Shown here one piece after another: positions 54,641 to 62,863 of a stretch of 64,000 bases of DNA. The notes under the pieces were generated by a model that saw nothing but the letters and a program-made list of their open reading frames with translations, was not told the DNA's origin and ran no database searches. The translations under genes and the position numbers were made by a program. The number at the start of each line of letters is the position of its first letter. Positions within the stretch are counted from its first letter, which is position 1. Where the stretch lies: positions 310,001 through 374,000 of the forward strand of contig JAUJOZ010000001.1 of the NCBI GenBank assembly GCA_030447415.1. Direction: 5' to 3'. Source of the stretch: Thermomicrobiales bacterium. Lineage in GTDB: Bacteria; Chloroflexota; Chloroflexia; Thermomicrobiales; UBA6265.

Positions 54641-56208
54641 GGCTCCTCGGGGTCGCGCATGTCCTGGAGCGTGAAGCCTTCGGGCCTGAGGGTCATGTCG
54701 AACCGGCCCGCGAACCGCCCCGGCCGAAAGACATGAATGACCACGCCCAGCCGCTCTAGCCGCTGCCGCTTCCCCTCGTAGTCGAGGCGCCCGACCTCCC
54801 GCCGCTCTCGCCGGCACCACGCCTCCAGGTCGGTGACCTGCCTCGCCGCCGCCTGCTGGCCCCAATGCCGAAGCTGGGCGTCGGCGCGCTGGCGGCCGAG
54901 CGCCGACCGCTGCGCCGCGAGGGCGTCGAGCTTGCGAACCAGCGCCTCCACCGCCAGCGGCGTCGTCACGCGGGCGATGGCATCCGTCAGGTTCGCCTCC
55001 TGCCGGACGATGTCTGTGCGGCTGGCGTCGAGGGCCGCCAGCTCGGCGGCGGTCGCCTCCGGGTTGGCCTCCCGCCGGAGCTTGGCGGCAATCACGCCGG
55101 GGTTGGTGAGGATCATGGCCGTCGTTTCCCAGATCTGCCGGTCGAGCGGCCCGGCGGCGATGTGCTGCCCCTTACCGCACACCGGGTGGCGCCGCCGGTT
55201 CTCGCAGCGGTACTGGGCGCCGTAGGCATTGCGATTGACGTGCATCGGGCCGTCGCAGTATCCACAGCGGACGAAGCCGCCCCGCAGCAGCGCGTCCTGC
55301 TTCGGCTCCGCGCTCCGCTCAGACCGCTCCCGGTTGGTGATCAGCCGGCCCTGCACCCGCTCCCACAGCTCCGGCGAGAGGATGGCCGGGGCCGTCCCGT
55401 CCGGGAGCACCGTCCACTCCTCCTCGGGCCGCAGCCGCGTGCTGGTCTTACGCTCGCCGCCCGAGGCCGGCGCGACGGCCTGCTTGCGGTTGCCCACCGA
55501 GACACCCTTGTAGGCGGGGTTGTGCAGGATGGTGTGCAACGAGCGGATGTGCCACATCGGCGGCTTGGTCGGGTCCGCTCGCCGGGGGTTGGGCGTCGGG
55601 ATGCCATCGCGTTCGAGGGCCGCCGCCAGGCCCCGAAGCGAGGCGCCGTTGGCGACGGCGTCGAAGATGCGCCGCACGACGACGGCCTCCGGCTCGTACA
55701 CCACGAGCGCGCCTTTCGCATCGTCGGCCCAGCGATAGCCGTAGGGCGGCTTGCAGCCGGGGTACCGCTTGCCCGCTTGCAGCCGGCCCCGGATGCCGCG
55801 CTGGGTGGCCTCGATGATGGCGCGTCGCTGGAGGGCGGCCCCATACCCCATCACGTACTCGACCAGGCGCCCTTCCTCGGTGTCGTCGGTGGGGTCGAGG
55901 ACGGAGAGGTAGGCGGCGCCATAACGCTTGGCCTCGACCCGCAGGAACACCCGGTCATCCTGGTTGCGTCCGAGGCGGTCGGACTGGTGGACGAGCACGC
56001 GATCCACCTCGCGGCGGGCGATGGCATCGCGCAGGCGGGTGAGCTGGGGCCGGTCGAGATAGGCGCCGCTGAACACCTCACGGTACACCGCCACGACAGT
56101 CCAGCCGCGATCGGCGGCGTAGGCCCGGCAGGATTCCTCCTGACTTGGCAGGCTGTGGTTGTCCTCCTGCGAGGCGGAACTGACCCGAAGGTAGATTGCC
56201 GCCCTCAT
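54583..56208 (-). CDS. Large serine recombinase (integrase)
   Basis: The 541-residue phage-type recombinase has, in order: a resolvase domain from residue 1 with the nucleophile in YLRVSSASQED, VLVHQSDRLGRNQDD and the following catalytic Arg; a recombinase domain (about 160-260: RGRLQAGKRYPGCKPPYGYR); a zinc ribbon (CGYCDGPMHV through CENRRRHPVCGKG); and a coiled coil (about 400-470). It catalyses integration or excision via a serine-DNA link. ATG 56208 overlaps the stop of the protease gene (ATGA). The last 15 residues run past the element edge. Confidence 0.92.
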   Translation of the reverse strand: MRAAIYLRVSSASQEDNHSLPSQEESCRAYAADRGWTVVAVYREVFSGAYLDRPQLTRLRDAIARREVDRVLVHQSDRLGRNQDDRVFLRVEAKRYGAAYLSVLDPTDDTEEGRLVEYVMGYGAALQRRAIIEATQRGIRGRLQAGKRYPGCKPPYGYRWADDAKGALVVYEPEAVVVRRIFDAVANGASLRGLAAALERDGIPTPNPRRADPTKPPMWHIRSLHTILHNPAYKGVSVGNRKQAVAPASGGERKTSTRLRPEEEWTVLPDGTAPAILSPELWERVQGRLITNRERSERSAEPKQDALLRGGFVRCGYCDGPMHVNRNAYGAQYRCENRRRHPVCGKGQHIAAGPLDRQIWETTAMILTNPGVIAAKLRREANPEATAAELAALDASRTDIVRQEANLTDAIARVTTPLAVEALVRKLDALAAQRSALGRQRADAQLRHWGQQAAARQVTDLEAWCRRERREVGRLDYEGKRQRLERLGVVIHVFRPGRFAGRFDMTLRPEGFTLQDMRDPEEPAAATAFPTPRCGSTARSR

Positions 56209-56804
56209 CGCCGCGCCTTCTGCGCCCGCTCGGCCTCCACCGTGGCAACGATTTCTCCTACGGCAGCGTACACCTGCTGCCCGTCGAGGTGGCCATGCTG
56301 CAAGAGCAGACGCGCGAGCTTGTCCACTGACGCCCAGTGGTGCCGCAGCAACATTTCGGCCCACTCCCAGCTGGCGAGGAGGAGGCCCTCAAGGTTAACC
56401 TGTGGGTAGATAAAGGCGGAGTCGACCGCCAGGCGGGCGTCGACACCCCATGGGCATGCAGCGTCATCATAGGCGGATTTGATCTGGGCGATCACCGCGT
56501 TCTGCTGCTCCCGTCCGTAGCCCTCGACGCCATCGAAGACCGGGTCAATGCCAACGGCCATCCGCTCGGCGACGATGCCGGCGAAGATTTGGGCAATTTG
56601 CAGGATGGTGTTCCAGAGGGGGACGCCTCGGCCGAGGCGATGCAATGAATCGCACCACCCCTCGGGCCGTCCTGCCGCATCGAGCTCCACGCCGACGTCC
56701 CGGATGGGTAACTCGATCGCCAATGCCACCACCGCGTGACCCGCCTCGTGGAAGGCCGCCGCCGCCAGGGTAAGGGGTGCGCCCTCCTCCACCGTCCCCT
56801 TCAT
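56205..56804 (-). CDS. HEAGH metalloprotease-like protein (M41-like)
   Basis: The 199-residue protein has AAFHEAGHAVVALAIE (His19, Glu20, His23), the zinc-protease motif in the exact form FtsH-peptidase (M41) proteins use. IRDVGVELDAAGRPEG and IFAGIVAERMAVGIDP resemble the M41 helix pattern with a possible third ligand Asp. There is no AAA domain or membrane helix, so it is a stand-alone soluble protease domain. It is coupled to both neighbours by ATGA overlaps. By analogy with ImmA it may cleave the repressor, but no direct evidence is seen. Confidence 0.7.
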   Translation of the reverse strand: MKGTVEEGAPLTLAAAAFHEAGHAVVALAIELPIRDVGVELDAAGRPEGWCDSLHRLGRGVPLWNTILQIAQIFAGIVAERMAVGIDPVFDGVEGYGREQQNAVIAQIKSAYDDAACPWGVDARLAVDSAFIYPQVNLEGLLLASWEWAEMLLRHHWASVDKLARLLLQHGHLDGQQVYAAVGEIVATVEAERAQKARR

Positions 56805-57019
56805 GGCTCCTCCGTCGCTCGCTCGGGCACGGTCGTCATAAGCTCCGTCGCCGGCACGTCGAGCGCCTCAGCGAGCCGTTTCACTGTCGAAATGCGGGCC
56901 TCGCGCAGGCCACGCTCGACGTAGTTGACCGTGGTCACGCTCATCCGCGCCCGGTGCGCCAAAGCCTCCTGTGTCACCAACTTGCCCTCTCGCACCTGCC
57001 GTAACCGTGGGATTCGCAT
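56801..57019 (-). CDS. XRE-family transcriptional regulator
   Basis: The 72-residue protein is almost entirely a helix-turn-helix: RLRQVREGKLVTQEALAHRA, MSVTTVNYVERGLRE and RISTVKRLAEALDV. It fits the HTH_3 (Cro/CI) class. ATG 57019 follows AGAGG at about 8 nt. It begins the operon regulator, protease, recombinase. A GTTC-GAAC dyad lies at the predicted start site of its own transcript, as for an autorepressor. Confidence 0.85.
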   Translation of the reverse strand: MRIPRLRQVREGKLVTQEALAHRARMSVTTVNYVERGLREARISTVKRLAEALDVPATELMTTVPERATEEP

Positions 57020-57042
57020 ATCTGAGGCCTCTTTTGGTGTAC

Positions 57043-57064
57043 GTTCGTGAACAGGAGAAGTATA
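57043..57064 (-). promoter_or_regulatory. Putative -10 box and operator of the regulator operon
   Basis: TATACT on the minus strand at 57064-57059, with no good -35 at 17 bp. An inverted repeat GTTC-GT-GAAC at 57043-57052 sits at the expected start site, a fit for autorepression by the XRE protein. It is short, so the call is tentative. Confidence 0.4.
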
Positions 57065-57249
57065 ACGCACCGAAGACAAAACGAAAAGGCATCATGATGG
57101 CCGATCGACCGGCAAGACGTGAGCGGAATCGACGGAATCACCGTCCCCGCGCATGGCCCTAGAAGGGCCTCAGCGGCCCGCCACGGGGCGTGCTGGCGGC
57201 ACCCGGGGCCGGGGGCGGGGGCGGTGCTGGGAGCGCTCAGAGGGGCGTT

Positions 57250-57271
57250 GCACTCAAAACGTTTTGAGTGC
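57250..57271. repeat. Perfect 22-bp palindrome
   Basis: GCACTCAAAAC followed directly by its reverse complement, with no spacer. It lies 43 bp upstream of the rightward promoter in the element's control region. A binding site for a dimeric regulator or a recombination or replication site are the likely uses. It is AT-rich at the centre, unlike the surrounding DNA. Confidence 0.7.
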
Positions 57272-57313
57272 TCACCCGGCCGGACCGAGCACCGACCGGG
57301 CTTCGCGTTGGCC

Positions 57314-57344
57314 TTGACGTCATGCTCGCAGCGGGTGGTACGAT
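57314..57344 (+). promoter_or_regulatory. Putative promoter of the phage-like gene
   Basis: TTGACG (57314-57319) and TACGAT (57339-57344) with a 19-bp spacer, longer than ideal. It lies 50 bp upstream of the TTG start at 57394. Confidence 0.4.
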
Positions 57345-57393
57345 GGCCGTCCGGGGTGGGTGCCGGCCGGAAGTTTGGTAACAGGAGTTTCCG

Positions 57394-58119
57394 TTGGCAG
57401 AGACGGGGCCGAAGCGAACGCGGTTCCAGCGCGAGCGGGACTGCGCCTTGATCGCCCGTTGGCGTTTACAGGGATTGTCTGTCGAAGAAACGACGCGCGA
57501 GTTGGCGAAGATCACGGCCGCGGAGGACTACGTCGTTTCGGAGTCAATGGTCCAGAAAGATTTGACGGCGCATCAGAAGCGTTGGCGGGAATCGGCGGCA
57601 GCGGACACCGCGACGCAGATGGCCGAGCTTGTGGCGATGATCCGCTGGGAGCGGGCGGAGCTCATCCGGGCCTGGATGCAGAGTAAGGAGCCCACGCGGG
57701 AAGAGCAGGCGCGGCGCGTGGAGAACCTGGCGGACTTCACCGAGCGCAACCCGGACGGCACACCGAAGCGGGGACCAGATGGTGAATTCGTCCGCAAGAA
57801 AGTGCCGATCATGGGGAGAACGGAAGCACAGACACGGACCGTCCACCGGAATCCGAATGCCCGCTACATGGAGCAGGTGGCGACGCGGCTGGACATGTTG
57901 ATCCGCATCCTGGGCGGCTACGCGGCGCCGAAGATGGCGCGGGACGAAGAGGGCAGTGCCGGCACGCTCCCGCCCGTGAAGCTCGACCCGTCGCCGGTGG
58001 ACTACCGGGCCGTCAACGAGGTGCTGGATCGGATGATCGCGGGGACGGACGGACCGAGCAGCGCGACTGCCGCGGCGCGTGATCGGTCGGTGGGGCACGC
58101 CGCAGCGGGTCCGAGCTAG
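57394..58119 (+). CDS. Phage-like hypothetical protein with helix-turn-helix start
   Basis: The protein has 241 residues. The N-terminus resembles a small HTH (FQRERDCALIARWRLQGLSV) as in terminase small subunits or phage DNA-binding proteins. The middle is charged and helical (WMQSKEPTREEQARRVENLA). No terminase large subunit or portal follows. TTG 57394 follows AGGAG, supporting the start. It is the only rightward gene in the element. Confidence 0.6.
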   Translation: MAETGPKRTRFQRERDCALIARWRLQGLSVEETTRELAKITAAEDYVVSESMVQKDLTAHQKRWRESAAADTATQMAELVAMIRWERAELIRAWMQSKEPTREEQARRVENLADFTERNPDGTPKRGPDGEFVRKKVPIMGRTEAQTRTVHRNPNARYMEQVATRLDMLIRILGGYAAPKMARDEEGSAGTLPPVKLDPSPVDYRAVNEVLDRMIAGTDGPSSATAAARDRSVGHAAAGPS

Positions 58120-58196
58120 GGCCGGTCCGCACCCAGGTGTTCCTGGAACCGACTCCCGCGAACGTATCTGGCGCTGTTGACCTCGTTGCGTCCGTC

Positions 58197-58397
58197 CTAA
58201 TCCGGCCGCCGCCGCCGGTGGAAGCGTTTCAACTCGGCGGACAGCCGCTCAGCGCCGACTCGACCTGCCGGGCTCTGCTTGGCATCAAGAGCAACCGCAC
58301 CGGCGAGGTCAGCGAGGGTGCCGACCAGGATGGGCCAGGCGCCCAACTCCGCGCCTTCGTCCGTCGGCCGGTCCCACGGTGTCCACGCGTCCTTCAT
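58197..58397 (-). CDS. Small hypothetical protein of the element
   Basis: The 66-residue protein begins KDAWTPWDRPTDEGAELGAW. ATG 58397 has a perfect AGGAGG 6 nt upstream, 10 bp after the stop of the winged-helix gene, so it is probably translated as part of that unit. No domain recognised; the C-terminus is very basic. Confidence 0.55.
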   Translation of the reverse strand: MKDAWTPWDRPTDEGAELGAWPILVGTLADLAGAVALDAKQSPAGRVGAERLSAELKRFHRRRRPD

Positions 58398-58406
58398 AGT
58401 CGCCTC

Positions 58407-59660
58407 CTACGTTCCGTGGCCGCCCAGCGCGCCAAGCTCGGACGGCGGCCACACCGACACCACTCGCCGCTCCGGCTCCCGCTCCTCGCCCGCGTTGCCA
58501 TTCCCCTCCCCGAAGTCGTACCCCCTGGCCCGCAGCGCGGCCAGACTCTGGATGATCGACTGGCGCTCCCGCTCCTCCTCGGCGGTCAAGCTCTCCGTCC
58601 CGCGCTTGGCTTCCAACTCGGTCAGCTGCTTCGTCCACTGGTCGTAGTCCCAGCGCGCCACGATGTCGTCCGGCACGCCGTCGCAGTCGCGCCATTCCGG
58701 CCGGCCCTCGTTGACCCAGCGCGGCACGGTCGCCGCGACCTTGGCCGCCGACAGCGCGCCCGGCTCCTTGAAATGCGGGAAGGTCAACAGGTAGAGGGTG
58801 CAGTCATGCACGTCGGCGGGCGTGAACTTTTCGGGCAACCCGGCCAGGGCGCGGCCAACCTCATACAAGGTTCGCAGCGGGTAGTCCGCAGCGTCCTCGC
58901 CTTGGGCCTCGAAGAAGGCGGCCGCCATCGCCTCCCGCCGTTCCCGGCGCGGCTCTTTTGCGCCCCGACCCACCGCCGCGCTCGCGGCGGGAGGGGTAGT
59001 TCCGTCGTCTCGTCCGCTTCGTCTCGTCGTCTTCGCTTTATTGTGTTCGTCTTGTTCTATGGGTCTATTTCCGTTCGTCTCATTTGCACCGCTCAGAGCA
59101 GCCACGGTCGCCGCCGTCAGCGGCTGGGGTGGTTGCTCTCGACGGCGAGGGTCGCCGCTCTCGGCGGCTGGGATGACCGCTCCCGGCGGGTGGGGTGGTC
59201 GCTCTCCGCGGTGAGGGTGGCCGCTGACAGCAGTCACCTCCACGCTGACTCGGTCGATGAGGGTGTAGAGGTTCGTGGCGTTCTCGCGCCGCCGCTCGGT
59301 CACCTTCTCCACGACGCCGTTCCTGCCGCGTCGCCGTGTGGTCCGCACCTTCTCGATGAACCGCTGCTCCACGCGGACGAAGCCGTGGGCCGCGAGCATG
59401 GGGACGCATCGCTCTACGGTGGCCTTGGAGCAGCCGGCGTCCGCGGCGATGGTGGCGTAACTCGGCCAACATTGGCGTGTCACACTGTTCGCGCGTCGGG
59501 CCAAGACGCAGTAGATGGCGAGCGCGTGGGCGCCTAACTCCTTACCGATCAATGCAACGGCCCCATTCTCCAGCCAAAACCAGGCGCCGCTTTCCAGGGT
59601 GCCTGGCTCGGGTTCGTAGAGGCTCCGTTGCTCCGGATCAAGGGTGCCGTTATCTTCCAT
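58407..59660 (-). CDS. Winged-helix replication initiator-like protein
   Basis: The protein has 417 residues. The N-terminal winged helix (HALAIYCVLARRANSVTRQC, then WPSYATIAADAGCSKATVER) is typical of phage and plasmid replication initiators (Rep_3/RepA or DnaD-like groups). A Glu/Arg-rich linker follows, and the C-terminal half has TLYEVGRALAGLPEKFTPAD and WRDCDGVPDDIVARW. ATG 59660 follows GAGGAG at 8 nt. It is the first of two leftward genes at the right end of the element. Confidence 0.65.
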   Translation of the reverse strand: MEDNGTLDPEQRSLYEPEPGTLESGAWFWLENGAVALIGKELGAHALAIYCVLARRANSVTRQCWPSYATIAADAGCSKATVERCVPMLAAHGFVRVEQRFIEKVRTTRRRGRNGVVEKVTERRRENATNLYTLIDRVSVEVTAVSGHPHRGERPPHPPGAVIPAAESGDPRRREQPPQPLTAATVAALSGANETNGNRPIEQDEHNKAKTTRRSGRDDGTTPPAASAAVGRGAKEPRRERREAMAAAFFEAQGEDAADYPLRTLYEVGRALAGLPEKFTPADVHDCTLYLLTFPHFKEPGALSAAKVAATVPRWVNEGRPEWRDCDGVPDDIVARWDYDQWTKQLTELEAKRGTESLTAEEERERQSIIQSLAALRARGYDFGEGNGNAGEEREPERRVVSVWPPSELGALGGHGT

Positions 59661-59796
59661 GGGGGACTCCTCGCTGGTGATGGGGCGATACCCGGGCGAG
59701 AACGAGGCGAGGCCGGGGTGGTCGCTCACCCAGGCCTCGCGTTTCAGTCGGCAACCAGCGCCGCCGCCTCCGTACTACTCCACGTCAGCTCGATAA

Positions 59797-60114
59797 CGCC
59801 AACCCGTTTACTCGCCGAAGATTGACCGTTCCGGTCTCGGCTCCTACTTCCGCCACGCCGCCGTCGTCGCCGAGAAGGACGTCGACGCCTACCACCAGCT
59901 CGTCGCCGACGTCGGCCTCGACCCGGCCTTGACCTGGATGGTCGGCAACTCCCCCAGGTCCGACGTCAACCCCGCGCTCGCCGCCGGCCTCAACGCCGTC
60001 TTCGTCCCCCATCCCCACACGTGGCGCCTCGAGCACGAGGACCTTCTCGATCCCCCGGGTCCCGGCCGCCTGCTCGTCCTCGACCGCTTCGCCGACCTGC
60101 GCGCCCACTTCTGA
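59797..60114 (+). pseudogene. HAD-superfamily hydrolase, 3' fragment at the right edge of the element
   Basis: About 100 residues of the C-terminal part of a HAD hydrolase remain: DRSGLGSYFRHAAVVAEKDV, then WMVGNSPRSDVNPALAAGLN (motif IV region) and FVPHPHTWRLEHEDL. Upstream the frame meets TAA at 59794-59796 in element-like sequence. The N-terminal catalytic Asp half is missing and is not found at the other end. It is the right flank of the insertion. Confidence 0.7.
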
Positions 60115-60287
60115 CCCGCCACCGCCAGCATTGGGAGGTGCTGCGCCCCGCGCACCCAGGACCTTTGTCTTATACTTTAAATGCACACTAGGGCTGATAC
60201 TTGGCCCAGCACACAGACAACCGCCCCGGATGGGCCCAGTGGCGCCCCCGCCCTGACCCTGGATCGACCAAAAGGGAAGGGCCGATC

Positions 60288-61282
60288 ATGCGACGCGCAC
60301 TGTTCCTGGTCCTGACGTTGTCGTTCGTTCTCGGCGCGCTGGTCGGCCCGGCCGCCGTCGGAGGCGCCCCCGCGCCGGGCAAGGCTCCGGCGGCGAGCAG
60401 CTTCACGACGACGGCGTCCTACTGCGCCGACGCGGAGGAGATGGCGTTCCTCAAGCTCATCAACGACTACCGCCAGCAGAACGGCCGCGCCCCCTCACCC
60501 TTACCCAGACGCTGGGCGCCGCCTCAGACCACCACTCGGTCAGCATGGCCAATTACAACTACTTCAACCATTTCCTCACCCCGGAGGGAATCGGTTGGTC
60601 GCAGAACATGACGAACCACGGCTACACCTACAGCACCTACCGCGGCGAGAACATCGCCGCCGGCAACGCCACCGCCTCGGCCACCTTCACCCAGTGGAAG
60701 AACAGCCCCGACCACAACACCAACATGCTCAACGCCAACTTCAAGGCGATTGGGATCGGTCGCGCCTACAACTCCGCCTCCACCTACGATTGGTACTGGA
60801 CGACCAACTTCGGCGGCTACGTTGACGGCGCGGCCGCTCAGTGTGGCGGCACCACGCCGTCGCCGTCGCCATCACCAACGCCCGCACCGACCGGCAGCCG
60901 CCTGACCATCTCTGCCAGCGGCCGCACCTCCAACTCCAACTCGTCGGGCTACGCCTGGGATAACAGCACGTCGACGTCCTGGTACACCACCGTCACCACC
61001 CCGCCGAGCTCCGCCTACATCTACTTCGACCTCGGTGCCGTCAAGTCGATCGGCACCATCAAGTGGATGTTCGGCCAGAGCGGCTGGGCCGACGCGATGA
61101 AGATCCAGGTCTCCAACGACCGCGCCGCCTGGACCACGATCGCCAGTCGGGGCAATGCCTCGGCCAACACCTGGCAGACCCTCACCTATCGCGTCTCCGC
61201 CCGCTACGTCCGCTTCTACTTCACCAACCCGAACGGCGATGCCCGCCTCGGCTACGTCAGCGAGGTCCAGTTCTACTCCTAG
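60288..61282 (+). pseudogene. Secreted CAP-domain protein, frame-shifted in a C run
   Basis: Signal peptide RALFLVLTLSFVLGALVGPA, then the CAP/SCP domain: EEMAFLKLINDYRQQNGRAP, then in a second frame TLTQTLGAASDHHSVSMANY and NHFLTPEGIGWSQNM, HGYTYS, GENIAAGNAT and FTQWKNSPDHNTNMLNANF, the CAP signature. A Pro-Thr-Ser linker leads to a discoidin-like domain (about 140 residues, ending VSARYVRFYFTNPNGDARLG). One C is missing from the run near 60489-60493. Restoring it gives one protein of about 330 residues. ATG 60288 follows AAAGGGAAGGG. Confidence 0.8.
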
Positions 61283-61315
61283 CCTTCAGCGCCCAATTGG
61301 GCAGCGCCCACGGAC

Positions 61316-61345
61316 GACAGCCCGGCGGAGAACCGCCGGGCTGTC
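61316..61345 (+). terminator. Hairpin terminator after the CAP-domain gene
   Basis: A perfect 13-bp stem, GACAGCCCGGCGG (61316-61328) with 61333-61345, has an AGAA loop and is followed by GCTTT. Confidence 0.75.
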
Positions 61346-61943
61346 GCTTTACCGCACCGGGCCGTGCGCCGACTGGATTCATCAAGGCCGAGTTGGGGTC
61401 GTCCCGCGTGCTAGATAGGCCCGGCGGCCGACTCTACGGCGCGGCTTAGCGTACCGCTAGCCAGGAGCGCACTGTTCCTCATCGCGGGCGAATCGGAACT
61501 CGGCATCCGCCACGCGGCACGCGGCCCTCGGCACTTCCCGCCGAGCGGTCCTTGGCGCGCGGGGAGATCGTCGAGGACGACCTGGCTGTCGCCGAGCTCG
61601 TACGCCACCACCCCCACCACCTGACTCCCGCTACCCCTCCACCCACCAGCCAGATTCCCCTCTCCCAGCGTTGGGAGACTGATACGGTCTCCGGGTGATC
61701 GCTTGGCATTCGCCCCCCGTACGCGGAGGAGCTCCCCCTCTCCCGGTGCGCGGGAGAGGGGGCGGGGGTGAGGGCCGACGGCCGTGACGGGAGCACCCGG
61801 TGGTCACCCGGATGCCATATGAGGGTTGGGGGTGAAGGCCATTTGCTCAGACTGAGCGCCGTCTCGCCAGCGTTGACGGGCGGCCCGCTCGGAACCTACG
61901 ATGTTCCCGTCGTGACTTCAGCTTGGCGAGGAGGTCCCCGGTC
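61346..61943. other. Intergenic stretch with a GC hairpin element
   Basis: About 600 bp without a supported gene. Includes a perfect 12-bp CCCCCTCTCCCG hairpin at 61734-61762 and a related CTCCCA-TGGGAG hairpin near 61663-61680. Confidence 0.4.
61734..61762. repeat. CCCTCTCCC-type intergenic hairpin
   Basis: CCCCCTCTCCCG pairs with CGGGAGAGGGGG over a GTGCG loop. A similar but imperfect copy (CCTCTCCC then GGGGAGGGGG) lies at about 5735-5760, also between genes. The two may belong to a dispersed REP-like family in this genome. Confidence 0.45.
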
Positions 61944-62417
61944 GTGGATGTCTTGCCGGATCGCGTCCCCTGGTTCGTTGCCGGCCCCCTGCTGGGGCTC
62001 CTGGTCGTCGGCCTCTACGCCGTCGCCAACAAGCCGATCGGCTCGCTCGGCGCCTACATCCAGACGCTGTCGCTCGTGCGCGACCGGCGGGCGCCGGAGG
62101 TCTGGCGCGTCTGGTTCTTCGGCGGCGTCCTCGCCGGCGGGGCGCTCGCGGCGCTGCTACGCGGCGGTCTCGACTTCGGCCTCGGCTACGGCCTGCTCAG
62201 TGCCGAACTGCCGCTCCCCCTGCTTGCCCTGGTGCTCCTGGCGGGCGGCACCCTGATGGGGTACGGCGCGCGCTGGGCCGGGGGCTGCACCACCGGCCAC
62301 GGCCTCTGCGGCGCCTCCGTCGTCTCGCCCGGCAGTCTGGCCGCGACAGCGATCTTCTTCGCCACGGCCATCGCCGTGACGTTCATCCTGCACGCCGTGA
62401 CGGGAGGGGCGCTATGA
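61944..62417 (+). CDS. YeeE/YedE family membrane protein, first half-transporter
   Basis: The 157-residue protein has four or five membrane helices. It contains WAGGCTTGHGLCGASVVSPGS, the CxxxHxxxG thiosulfate-translocation motif of the YeeE family. GTG 61944 follows AGGAGG at about 9 nt. The next gene overlaps its stop by ATGA and supplies the second half. In organisms with split YeeE the two small proteins together form the sulfur-compound importer. Confidence 0.85.
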   Translation: MDVLPDRVPWFVAGPLLGLLVVGLYAVANKPIGSLGAYIQTLSLVRDRRAPEVWRVWFFGGVLAGGALAALLRGGLDFGLGYGLLSAELPLPLLALVLLAGGTLMGYGARWAGGCTTGHGLCGASVVSPGSLAATAIFFATAIAVTFILHAVTGGAL

Positions 62418-62863
62418 ACAGCACCGGCCTGTTCTTCGGCGCCGCCTTCGGCTTCCTCCTGGCCAGCGTCCGGTTCACCGACTACGACGTCATCCACAAC
62501 ATGCTCCTCCTCCGGGACTGGCATCCGTTCCTGACGTTCGGCTCGGCCCTGGCGGTGGCCGTCCCCCTATTGCGGCTGCTCCAGCGACGCGGCTGGCGAA
62601 CGCCCCTCGGCGGTCCCCTGAAGCTGTCGCCGTCCCCAGTGGGGCGGCATCACATCATCGGCAGCGCGCTCTTCGGCACCGGCTGGGCGGTGGCCGGCAC
62701 CTGTCCCGGCCCCGCCCTCGCCATGGTCGGCTCGGGCCGCCTCCTCGGCGTCTTCGTCGTCGCCGGCCTGTTCTGCGGCATCGCGCTACGCGATGTGGTC
62801 GTCGCGCGCTCGGCGGCCCAGCCCGCGCCGCGCCGCGCCGAACCGGCCGCGGTCGGTCTCTAG
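62414..62863 (+). CDS. YeeE/YedE (DUF6691-type) membrane protein, second half-transporter
   Basis: The 149-residue protein has four helices. The second Cys motif reads FGTGWAVAGTCPGPALAMVG. It begins NSTGLFFGAAFGFLLASVRF, a typical start of the split-YeeE second subunit. The ATG overlaps the previous stop. Together with the upstream gene it probably imports thiosulfate or a persulfide. Confidence 0.85.
   Translation: MNSTGLFFGAAFGFLLASVRFTDYDVIHNMLLLRDWHPFLTFGSALAVAVPLLRLLQRRGWRTPLGGPLKLSPSPVGRHHIIGSALFGTGWAVAGTCPGPALAMVGSGRLLGVFVVAGLFCGIALRDVVVARSAAQPAPRRAEPAAVGL

Larger units (their letters stand above)
57020..57393. other. Regulatory region of the element
   Basis: The divergent control region between the regulator operon (left) and the phage-like gene (right). 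It holds the minus-strand -10 TATACT (57064-57059), the GTTCGTGAAC dyad (57043-57052), a short ATG frame at 57094 (22 codons, very basic, unproven), a 22-bp palindrome and a rightward promoter. Confidence 0.5.
54640..59815. mobile_element. Small serine-recombinase element (about 5.2 kb)
   Basis: The genes between two truncated host genes are a large serine recombinase, an HEAGH protease, an XRE-type regulator, a phage-like protein, and on the right two leftward genes including a winged-helix replication-like protein. The middle has lower GC and a perfect 22-bp palindrome. No conjugation, portal or capsid gene is seen. Exact ends and direct repeats were not found; the borders are estimated from where the host-gene fragments start. 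Confidence 0.65.

Noticed and set aside
57094..57162. Short basic frame (22 codons) in the element's control region
   Set aside because: Only a weak AAAAGG upstream and no supporting conservation; kept out of the gene list.
54600..59830. Direct repeats marking attL and attR of the recombinase element
   Set aside because: Only a 7-bp GGAGTAG match, in inverted orientation, was found at the edges; too short and wrongly oriented.
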